Notes under the pieces: generated by a model | Told to the model about the DNA's origin: nothing | What the model saw: the letters and a program-made list of their open reading frames with translations, nothing else | The model's database searches: none | Shown here: positions 35,061-43,690 of the stretch, one piece after another | How the letters are laid out: each line of letters begins with the position of its first letter | Position numbering within the stretch: the first letter of the stretch is position 1 | Assembly: GCA_035079385.1 (NCBI GenBank) | Contig: JAVHKY010000047.1 | Location: 372,001-436,000, forward strand | Reading direction: 5' to 3' | DNA: 64,000 bases | Source of the DNA: Aspidiotus rigidus | Lineage: Eukaryota; Arthropoda; Insecta; Hemiptera; Diaspididae | Made by a program: the position numbers and the translations under genes

Positions 35061-36109
35061 TTTTAAAAAAAGTATAACATATTATATTAGTATCACAGTA
35101 CTCGGTATGGTGGAACATTCCCAAAAAAAATCAAGAATTTAGAATTTCTGTGATATTCTTTTATCAATATTTGGGTAAGCCTACCATGACTGCTGCCGCG
35201 ATAGACCGCGTGAAATCAATAGTCAATGTTCGGGCTAAGTGATAGGCCCTCCTGACAATCACTTTCTTTACTTAAAAATGCTTATTTTAACAGGATTAGC
35301 CGGAAAGATAGCCCCTTCAAGTAACTAGACATGCAACACTTCATACACCAAGTCCCCCTCCCATCGTAGATAGCTCCAAAGTTCGGGTCTGTGACGTCGC
35401 AATCTGATGACGTCATAAATCAGTTTTTTTAATTCAAGTCCCTCTCCTATTATATACAGCTCCAGAATTCGGGCCTGTAACGTCACAATTTAATGACTTT
35501 TTTTCTGGGTTCTCCCTAACTGCAGTGCACCGAGTATACCTTTTGTATAACTTCAAAAATAATCGAAATACAGCTGGTGCGTCAAAATTCTTCAGATCCC
35601 CGTGCTCCATAAAACAGGTTCTCTGCCACCTCTAGAACCCGTGAGTTTTTCTTTTTCCACAAGTCCCAGTAAAAACTGTGTTCCTGGGAAAGCTTCCCGA
35701 GATGAGGGAAAATGCTCCAAAAGTTGACATTGATGAGCAAGGCAATACTTACAAGGAGAGGGTTGTGAGAGAACGGCGATCGGCCCGCGTTTGGATGAAG
35801 CCGCAGAAAACGCGAAAATTCTCTTGTGGTCTGCCAATGGAAGGAATGCAACCGAAAAGATTTTTTTTTGAACTCTGTCAATAATTTTATGTAAATATTT
35901 ATTCTATTTACAAAATAGATTAGGAAATTTTTGTAAAAAGCTGATTCTTGCATTTCCTGCGTCTCATGGGAGCGTGAGAATTTTTGTGTATTTTCCTGGT
36001 TCGATCAAACGCGCGGCAATCGTCGTATTCTCACCGCGAGATCACAACAAGAAAACTCCTGTCTAATAGCGTTTGAGCGCACAATTAGGTATCATGTACA
36101 AATCTAGCC
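35061..36109. other. Unassigned sequence with dispersed repeat fragments
   Basis: Contains two TGACGTCA-type sites (35398-35414: 'gacgtcgcaatctgatgacgtcataa'), family units 'caagtccc.ctcc.at..tatatacagctcca', and 'cataaaacaggttctctgcc'. It also holds the 'gagaacggcgatcgg...gaagccgcagaaaacgcgaaaattctc' unit near 35,768-35,830 with an inverted partner near 36,000-36,060. No gene. Confidence 0.45.
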
Positions 36110-36345
36110 CAGCTTCTGATCAAGTTTCCGAACCAGCTCATTTTCAACATCTTGTTTCCTGTAAACATCTCCGCCAGTACAGGTGGAAGCGGTGATCCCA
36201 TCGCTAGTCCTTCATCCTAACTGTAAAATTTGTTATTGAATCGGCAGTAGTTCCGGTCTACGATCTCCTCCACTATTTTGACGTACTTCAGCCCGTCAGG
36301 GCTTCCAATGGTATCTGTTATTTCAAAGCAGGCTGGAAGTTATTC
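36110..36345 (-). pseudogene. Penelope-like element reverse transcriptase remnant
   Basis: On the minus strand the frame reads YVKIVEEIVDRNYCRFNNKF followed, after one stop, by DEGLAMGSPLPPVLAEMFTG. GLAMGSPLSPxLAE is the hallmark RT motif of Penelope-like elements, preceded in that family by a conserved Asn-Tyr/Phe...Phe block. The downstream catalytic YxDD region and the GIY-YIG domain are not found next to it, so this is an internal fragment. A different Penelope-like fragment at 52.2-53.1 kb carries the nuclease end. Confidence 0.8.
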
Positions 36346-36414
36346 TTTGGAAGTGGTGCCAAATATGCCTGTCTTGTCTCAACGCTGAAGATCATAAAGT
36401 AGATCACGGAATAG

Positions 36415-36501
36415 ATTCCATTCTACGACGACGATGACTTTTCTCCCGACTCAGACGATGATATGGCAGTTGATGACGCAGATGGTGCACAGGAGTCTTG
36501 A
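36415..36501 (+). other. Possible short acidic terminal exon
   Basis: Directly after 'aatag' (possible acceptor, 36410-36414) the frame reads IPFYDDDDFSPDSDDDMAVD then DADGAQES and stop (TGA 36499-36501). An AATAAA polyadenylation signal follows at about 36506. The acidic Asp-rich composition is unlike the flanks and could be the end of a host gene or a processed pseudogene. It is only 28 codons and lacks a strong polypyrimidine tract, so confidence is low. Confidence 0.2.
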
Positions 36502-36592
36502 GAACAATAAAGATCCCTTTCACGCAATAAGACCTCAGTAAGTCGGAGGGCTAACAGGGTCGGACAACTGCTCCTGTCAACAACAAACTCAT

Positions 36593-36910
36593 TTAGTTGG
36601 ACAGTTGGGCAGACAACAGATCGTCATTGGATTTTGACCCCGCAGCCGGTGGATTGGAAATTCGATAAAGATAATAATATTTGTCATAAGTTGTCGGCTT
36701 TATAGTAAGGTGAACTTTAGGAATATCAGCTAGGTCGAGTTGGATATCTGGAGGAGGAATGAGTCGTGGACGGGCGGACGATATGGTAAGGAGAGAAGGG
36801 TTCGAGAGGAAGGAAAATAGGAAAGATTGGAAGCTGAGTATATTGGTCTGTGGATGTAAGAAATTACGAGTGGTTTTGAGAGAGAGAAATCTCACGCCTT
36901 AGCGCGGAGC
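36593..36910 (-). pseudogene. Non-LTR retrotransposon fragment upstream of RNase H
   Basis: The minus-strand frame contains SSARPRLIPPPDIQLDLADI then PKVHLTIKPTTYDKYYYLYR. I/Jockey-like elements have a P-P-W/D-x-x-x-x-x-x-x-L-D-L...K...T-x-P-x-x-Y linker just before the RNase H TDGS motif, which this resembles. The upstream part (ALRREISLSQ in another frame) is also consistent. No TDGS motif remains. Match is by pattern only. Confidence 0.5.
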
Positions 36911-38184
36911 CTGAGAATAGACTGTAACTCGTAATGCACCGAGGGCCCATTTCAGTTCTAAATCGGAGTTATAATGTCAAGTTTGATAATATTCTAATAA
37001 CTTTGTCTGTTACAATATGCAAAAGTAAGTTCTGCTAACAATTTTCATAATTACAGGTTACGAATATGTTCAAAGCATCAAATTACAAATTACTAATGGA
37101 TATCCGATTTCATATAAAGTTGATAATTTTCCTAAAAAAAAAAAAAAAAAAGTCATTTCGCTCCCATACAAACGGCATTATATTCTTCCATCGTTTTCTT
37201 GTTGGAGGTTATCGTTCTATACTCGTATTTTTGATACCGCTGAACTTCATTTATGAACTCGAGAACCGAAAATAATAATGTAAAAGTAATTAACAATTAT
37301 GTTGTCGACTATTGTAGATTATTCGCACGCACTGCGTCGGATACTCCTGTATGCATGCGTGAGAATGCACGGTAACTTCGCATATATTTTTTTTTTTTTA
37401 GAACAAGAACCTGTAAACGGAGTGCTCAGATCCACTTCTTTTTTTCTTTAATGATGCCTTCGAGAATTTTCTGATATACGTTTGTAATTTATACCGTGCG
37501 TATAAATTACCGATACATATTTACTGCTCGAAACGTATACTCCACATGTGCTACTCGTTATGAGTTGGTGTTAGATTGCTAAATAACTTGTGTATCCCTC
37601 TTACACGATCGCAGTTATTGTTAACGCGACGAATACAAGCTTTAAAGGAAAGACTGGAAAAAAAAATTTATTGAAATTTTGGAAAGCTATTCGTGATCTT
37701 TTTTCTGCTGCTTATTGTCGAGAATAGAATAAGTAATATTATTTCAGAGTAAATAAAGACGCACAATTCAGAGTCGTATTATTGCTGCAAACGTCGCGTC
37801 GTGCAGTCTACAGTGCCATATTTGGTTTTTGAGATTCGCTTCCAGTTTAATAGACGGGTCGTAAAAAAAAAAAATGCCTAATCAGCGCTATTCACGGTAT
37901 CGCGCGTCCGTAGAACAATTATTGCAATGTTTTCGGATTATTTATCCCCATTCAGATGACCCCAGAGAAAGGCGACTGTTTCATTGATAAATCGACGGTC
38001 TCTTATTTTAGGGGCTATCAAGAGCCGAATAGAGCCAGGAGGAAGATTTGCTACCTGAGGGTCCACACTCTCCTCTCTTCTTACTTTTTTATAAGTCCAA
38101 GCTGCCTAAAAATCCGTAGGAAAAACTCATGGGTTCTTTAACGAGGTTAAACGAGGGGTGGCAGGGAACCTGTTTTACGGGGCA
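36911..38184. other. Unassigned region
   Basis: A-rich tract at 37134-37151 and T tract near 37386. Ends with repeat motif 'gttctttaacgaggttaaacgaggggtggcagggaacctgttttacggggc' (38133-38183), which is related to 5905-5935 ('gttctttaacggggtgcagggaacc'). No gene recognised. Confidence 0.4.
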
Positions 38185-38192
38185 CGTGGGAT

Positions 38193-39101
38193 AGGAGCGT
38201 CTATTGACAGAAAGGTTTGCGTTTGGATCCATCCACGGCGTGATCCATCACTGGTAAACGTGACTCGCGTGCGGTAACGCGTCGGTTTACTGCCATGCTC
38301 GGAGTAAGAGGCGAGTTTTTCTTGGACTTGTAAAATTTTTCATTTTAGATTGTCGGACTTGGAAATATTTTCAACTGTTGGACTTGGAAATATTTTCAAC
38401 TCTTGGATTTGGAATTATTTTCAAATTGTGGAACTTTGAAATATTTTCAACTCTTGGATTTAGAATTATTTTCCAATTGTTGGACTTTGGAATATTTTCA
38501 TACTTCTTGGACTTGTAAAATTTTTCATTTTTGATTGTCTCCCACAGTTGAAAATATTTCCAAGTCCGACAATTGAAAATGAAAAATTTTACAAGTCCAA
38601 GAAGTATGAAAATATTTCCAAGTCCAAGAATTGAAAATGAAAAATTTTACACGTCCAACAGTTGAAAAAAATAATTTCAAGTCCAACACTTGAAAATTGA
38701 CCCTTTTTAGTCAAACCCAACCAAGCGACATGATAACAATCTAAAGAAATTAAGAAATGTTCCTATTTTTATAAGCGGAGATTCTCTTTTTCCCCAGATT
38801 GTTATCATGTCGCTTGGTCGGGTTTGGCTAAAGAGGGTCCAAATATTTCCAAGTCCAAGAATTGAAAATGAAAAATTTTACAAGTCCACTTGTGAAAATA
38901 TTTCAAAGTCACACAATTTGAAAATAATTCCATGTCTAACAGTTGAAAATATTTCCAAGTTCAAGAATTGGAAATGAAAAATTTCTCAAGTCCAAGAAGT
39001 ACGAAAATATTTTCAAGTCCCGCGGCATCATTCGCATGCACGCGAGTCACGTTTACAAGTGATGGATCCAAACGCGAACCTTTCTGTCAACAGACGCTCC
39101 T
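38193..39101. mobile_element. 909-bp foldback element with exact 8-bp target duplication
   Basis: The ends are AGGAGCGTCTATTGACAGAA and its imperfect complement TTTCTGTCAACAGACGCTCCT. Inward, 'aggttTgcgtttggatccatc' and 'aacgtgactcgcgtgc' also have inverted partners. CGTGGGAT flanks both sides (38185-38192 and 39102-39109). The arms consist of ~30-bp repeats of 'ggacttggaaatattttcaactctt' and 'gacttgtaaaatttttcatttt' on the left and their complements on the right. A second nested inverted repeat (about 38708-38760 and 38799-38836; 'aacccaaccaagcgacatgataacaatct') lies near the right centre. No coding frame. An 8-bp duplication fits hAT, P or Merlin superfamilies, but the TIR does not identify which. 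Confidence 0.85.
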
Positions 39102-39229
39102 CGTGGGATCTGAAAAATGTAGATTGTGACGTCACAGGCTTGATTTTTGAGAAGGGCTTAGACCTCTAAACGACCTTGAGGTTGGCGGCCGGCTAGACAG
39201 CGATTTTTCCGAAAAACACAAATAATTTA

Positions 39230-39345
39230 TGTTGCCATGATCCACGACCTCTAAAACGTCGAGAAAATTTATTTCTCTCTCCCTCTGTCATAACTGTGAC
39301 GGGTGTAATACTCGCTTTTCTGCGGAAAGACGGTGAAATTGTACC
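39230..39345. repeat. Diverged copy of the composite-associated MITE
   Basis: 'catgatccacgacctctaaaacgtcgagaaaatttat', 'ctccctctgtcataactgtgacgggtgtaata' and 'cgcttttctgcggaaagacggt' align in order with 4145-4255. This shows the short repeat exists independently of the 2.35-kb composite block. Confidence 0.7.
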
Positions 39346-40159
39346 GAAAAATGAATTAAGTACGAAAATATTTTCAGACTTGTAATATTTTCCGAAATGA
39401 CGCGAATGAAGAACTGAGTATGAAAATATTTTCAGAAATTGTACTCGCGACGCCTACTAGTATTATTAAATTATGTTCATTGATACAGTACAAACCTTAA
39501 AAGTAAGATCTAGATAGACCTCTGTGAGGGGGAGGATAAGAATACAGCCTCTCAATTGCTTCTATATCCAATTAATCAGAACTACAAGCAAATCCAGCGC
39601 AAAATAATATCCCACCAAGCTCGCGGGAAGAAGTCAAAATTCGACGAAGTTGAACGAAAAATGATTAAACAAGATACAGTGCGATTCATCTGAGACACAT
39701 TCGTTCACTTTCCAAATGTATAATTACACGAAAATTCGATTATTTATTTCGAGATTCTTTCGCAAAAATTCTTCGAGAAAGTATATAAGTATAGAAGACG
39801 GATGATTCATGTGTCAAACACATATTATGGCAATATCTTTTTTTACATCTACTAAAGTAATGCGTCGTACATTTGCGTACATTCTTATTAATCGGAATAT
39901 AATAATGACGCAATTTATAATTCCAACCGCGATACAGTTATGCATCTCGAGATGTATTTCTGAGATTTCGAGTTCAAGATGATCGACGAATTGCTTGAGC
40001 AATTGAATCCACTCTCGAGTTTCAGTTAATTTATTCTCGTGCCCGAAAAAGGTTTTTTTTTTTTCCTAGTGAGGAACCCGTAGTTGCTTCTGTTCGGGAA
40101 ATATCCTCCCTCAACCGCTCCAATATTGGGAGCGATGTCGTTACGATTCATATTTAATA
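39346..40159. other. Unassigned region
   Basis: 'tacgaaaatattttcagact' repeats twice near 39362 and 39418. A minus-strand frame at 39814-40002 has no known domain. Nothing else supportable. Confidence 0.35.
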
Positions 40160-40308
40160 AATTAAAGTTTTTACAGAAACGCAAAAGTTTATTACACCTA
40201 ATCTTCAGTTCTTCAGTTATTTATACCACCTCTGATGATGATGCGGTTTAGACACCGCGAAACCGGTTAGGTGTAATAAACTTTTGCGTTTCTGTAAAAA
40301 CTTTAATT
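40160..40308. repeat. 42-bp perfect inverted repeat enclosing a hammerhead-like motif
   Basis: Arm 40160-40201 (starting AATTAAAGTTTTTACAGAAA, ending TTATTACACCTAA) is the exact complement of 40267-40308. The 65-bp loop carries the ribozyme-like core described separately. Such an arrangement resembles terminal regions of retroelements that carry hammerhead motifs, including Penelope-like elements and retrozyme-like units. Element identity is inferred. Confidence 0.8.
40227..40273 (+). ncRNA. Hammerhead-ribozyme-like motif (probably degenerate)
   Basis: Stem I can form from CACCT (40227-40231) and AGGTG (40269-40273). CTGATGA (40232-40238) matches the conserved core. Stem II is GCGGT/ACCGC (40243-40247, 40254-40258) with loop TTAGAC. 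GAAA (40259-40262) follows immediately. ACCGGT gives the very short, self-complementary stem III seen in minimal (dimer-forming) hammerheads of Penelope-like elements, with predicted cleavage after T40268. The flaw is four extra bases (TGAT, 40239-40242) between the core and stem II, which may abolish activity. The 3' strand of stem I also belongs to the longer inverted repeat and would compete. Confidence 0.45.
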
Positions 40309-40990
40309 TATTTATTTATCCTCAACCGCGTCTCATCTCTCTGCTCGTCCGGAAACCACGAAAAGGAAACACTTGGAAAAATCCCGACTTTCGAGTTCCA
40401 AGTATGAGAAAGAAATGGAAAAAAAAAATCTCACCAAAAATGTTTCTTCTTGTTAAAATTTGCTGAGTTGTTGACCTCGGTAAGACTCTTCTCAGTCAAT
40501 GCCGTGAACCTCACCACCCCTCTCCTGCTACTATATCTAGCTTAGTCAGAATCAGCAGCGTCGAGTTGGGGAAGAAATAATTGGCTATGTTCCTTTTTCG
40601 CCCTTTTCCCACCACATTGAGGGACTTGTGTTAGGGAGGATGAGACTACCGTGGGAGTGCTGGGGGTCTAGAGCCGAAGAAAGGGAAGGAGGGTGATTAT
40701 CGGAGTCCGAGACTCCAGGATGGATTTTCTTGAAACTTGCCCAATTTATAGTCTTATATCTGAAGTTGTGCACCTGCATTTTTTTTGACGATCGGATGTC
40801 CTCAATTCAAAAAAAATGAAATCCCTCCTCCTATAACTACAATACGGTCATTTTTTTTTAGGAAATTTGCAAATACTCAGCTACCAATATTTTACACCTC
40901 AGGTAGTCGCTTTTGTCTGAAGAGTGAAGGGTATTCTTTGATTATGTAGATCGTCAGTGCAGTTGTAGCATGGCAGTTTTATTCATTTCT
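40309..40990. other. Unassigned sequence with a degraded 165-bp-unit relative
   Basis: Near 40720-40800 the complement of 'gcaggtgcacaacttcagatataagac...ccaatt' and 'atccgatc' resembles the tandem unit at 3788-4080. No gene. Confidence 0.4.
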
Positions 40991-40992
40991 AA

Positions 40993-41819
40993 TATTTTTT
41001 TTTTTTTTTTTTTTTTTTTTTATTAGTGAGCTACTAAGAGCCTGTAATCAGGGCTATAGTTTGATCGTTGGAGGAATTAAGATGTCGAGGGCAGACGAAG
41101 AGTCACCTGATAGTGCTTCTATGTGATTTTGAAGGATGAGTGAGGAGTTGCGGAGCGAGGCTTATTTGGGTCAAGAAAAGACATGTTGAATGTTCGAAGG
41201 ATGCGGAGAGGGGTATTAGGATCGTAATGAGAGCATGGAAGAGGTATAAGATGAGTGATGAGATTGGCATGTGTGTGAGTCTAGAATGATTGATTCTATG
41301 GCTACTGATGATCATTTCTTCTCTGCGAATGAGTTGATTAGAAGAGCCTTGGGGACTGAGAATATTTTTAATTTCGACTAGCTTGTTTGAATAGAACTGG
41401 AGGTTAGACTAATGAGTGAAGCAGCTATGGGTGATGTATTTGTTAATATGTTTGGAGGGTTCGCTGAAGTGTGATTTGAAGGGTGATTGGTTGCCTAGCT
41501 GACTGCTTTGTCGATTTTTTTGTTCCTTGGAATGCACTTATGGCCACGTACCCAGATGAAGAATATTCAAACGGAGTTGACAGAGATGATTGCGATGAAA
41601 GCGTGAATACAACTTATGAGTGGATGAAGAGAAGAGCGGCTGGGTATAATATTGAATGATGTCAGGGAATTGGAGATGTAAAGAATGAATTACGAGTAGA
41701 GGAGCGAGAGATGGTGAGGATTATGTGAGTCTTATTGAGAGAACGATTTATAGAATAAGTTAAGAGTTCTGAAGATAAGATTTGAGCGCAATACTTAGTT
41801 GTAGGCAGAGGTAAAAATT
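40993..41819 (-). mobile_element. Non-LTR retrotransposon 3' end with poly-A tail (family NL1, unit 1)
   Basis: On the minus strand the unit includes a decayed RNase H end: IFFIWVRGHKCIPRNKKIDK (around 41,575-41,515) matches FFIWVPGHKGIPGNESADK of the 53.7-kb copy. It runs to a 3' end marked by GCTCTTAGTAGCTCACTAAT followed by poly-A (T run at 40993-41019 on the plus strand). Frames are broken throughout. The 5' edge is at about 41819, at the same point in the element where unit 2 also stops. Confidence 0.75.
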
Positions 41820-42586
41820 ATTTCATTTTTTTCATTCAACGAGTTACTAAGAGCCTGTCATCAGGGCTAAGAGCTTAGCGGTGTTACTAAGTTTAGATGT
41901 GTGAAAAGGAATTTGATTGTTGAATGAATTTAGTCTGATAGGTCTTCTATGTAATTGTGAAGGATAAGCCAGGAGTTCGAGAGTGAGACTAATTTGGGGC
42001 AGGAAAAGATATGTTGGATGATTGGGGGGGGGGTGTCAGGATCAAAAAGAGGGTATGGAAGAGGCGTAAGATGAGTGATGAGATGTGTGTGTGTCTCGAG
42101 TGACTGATTCTGAGACTAGAGATGATCACTTTTCCGCGAATGAGTTAATTTAAGGAGTCTCGGGGGGATGGAAATATTTTAAATTTGGAATAGCTCGTTT
42201 GAATGAGATTTGAGGTTAGACCAATGAGGGAACCAGGCATTCATGATGTAATCGTTAAAGTGTTTCGAAAGCTCGCTGACGGGTGATTAATTGCCTGTTT
42301 GGCTGCTTTGTTGATTTTTTCGTTCCTTGGGATGCTCTTGTGGCCAGGTACCCAGATGAAGAATATTAAAATAGAATTGAGATACATTTTACTAGAGAAT
42401 GAAGAAAGGAGTGGCTGGAAATAACATTAACTGATACTAGAGAATCGGGGATGATCAAGAATCAATTAGAGGAGCGAGAGATGGCGAGGATGTATGATTG
42501 TGTCTTATTGAGAGAAGGATTTATAGAACAAGTTGAAGGACTGAAGTTAAGGTTTAAGGGCAATGTTTAATTGCAGGTAGAGGTGA
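41820..42586 (-). mobile_element. Non-LTR retrotransposon 3' end (family NL1, unit 2), tandem with unit 1
   Basis: Same content and orientation as 40993-41819: 'gagttactaagagcctgtcatcagggctaagagc' at its 3' side, 'gatttttt.gttccttggaatg..ct..tggcca.gtacccagatgaagaatatt' in the middle, and 'ggcagaggtaaaaa'/'gcaggtagaggtgaaaag' at the 5' edge. Units 1 and 2 abut directly head to tail and share both endpoints. That suggests tandem duplication or a dimeric transcript rather than two random 5' truncations. Confidence 0.75.
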
Positions 42587-42699
42587 AAAGTCGTATGTTG
42601 CCTTCGCGGTTGCAAAAGCATTTTTTTTTAGCGGGGAACCATCTATCTCTTTTATTGAGGGGGTATTCAAAGAAAACGAGCGCGAGCGCATTCAAATTG

Positions 42700-43690
42700 T
42701 GACGTCATTATTTTCAGGACTTGGAAAAATTTCAGCCCCTAAGCCGTAAAATATATGATAGGTGCGGGGCTTGGGAAAGTTTCACTTTCTAGCTATATAT
42801 GATAGGGGTGTGGACTTGGAAAAATTTCAGCCCCCGAGGTTTATTCTCACGAAAAAGCATTTAATCGTTATAATAGGAGGGGGACTTACAAAACTTTCCT
42901 CTCTCGAGCTATATTATATGAAATGAAATGAAATATATTTTATTTCCCTCCACTGAGATAGATCTCGTCTTGGACGGTCTTGATGGGAGCTTAGCAATGT
43001 TTCAGCTTCTGAGCTATATATGATTGGTGGGGGTGGGACTTGGAAAAGTTTCGAATCTCTGGCTATATACGATAGGAGCTTAGAAAAGTTTCATCTTCTG
43101 AGCTATATATGATTGGTGGGGGTGGGACTTGGAAAAGTTTCAGCCTCTTAGCTTGGTATGATAGGTCAAAGACTTGGAAAAATTTGGAACGGGGGACTTG
43201 GGAAAATTTTGAGTCTCCAGCTATAAATGATAGTTGAGAAAAGTTTCAGCTTCTCAGCTTTATATGAAGGGGGGGGGGGACCTGAAAGAATTTTAGTCTT
43301 CAAGCTTTATATAATAAGAGGGGGACTTGTAACAATTCCGACTCTCGAGCTATATATGATAGGTAGAGGACTAGGAAAAAATTCAGGCTCTGGACTTGGA
43401 AAAATTCTCGGGAAAGATTTTGTCTCTGGAGCTATAGATGATAGGAAGGGGACTCGGAAAAATATTGACTCACGAGCTATATATGATGGGAGGGGGACTT
43501 GGTAAAATGTTGATTAACGAGCTATATATGGTAGAAATTTCAGCGCGTTCAAATGGTAGTAGAGGGACTTGGTCAAATTTCGACTCTCGAGCTGTATATA
43601 GAAAGGGACTTGAAAGAATTTTGACTTCCGACCTACACATGGTAGGAAAGGGATGCATATAGGAGTGGAACTTAGAATACTAATCTTCAA
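42700..43690. repeat. Minisatellite: 'GACTTGGAAAAATTTCGACTCTCGAGCTATATATGATAGG' array
   Basis: About fifteen diverged units 40-70 bp apart. Each contains GGACTTGGAAAAATTT, a (C/A)(T/G)C(T/G)CGAGCT stretch and TATATATGATAGG. Unit-length variation comes mainly from G-tract expansion (gggggggggg near 43269) and internal deletion. Frames at 43227-43505 and 43438-43662 encode repeated ELYMIGRGLGK-like peptides that simply follow the units. Single or few-unit members lie at 6.4-7.2, 8.7-8.96, 15.7, 24.3-25.3, 35.4, 45.9, 47.8 and 50.9-51.3 kb. Confidence 0.9.

Noticed and set aside
36415..36501. Confident assignment of an acidic C-terminal exon
   Set aside because: Only 28 codons, weak acceptor context and no partner exon. 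Kept as a low-confidence feature rather than a finding.
43227..43662. 92- and 74-codon frames with repeated ELYMIGRGLGK peptides
   Set aside because: The peptide repeat is a direct consequence of the DNA minisatellite. There is no start or splice context.
42700..43690. CRISPR array
   Set aside because: Repeats are diverged and contiguous with no unique spacers of constant length, and the DNA is eukaryotic.
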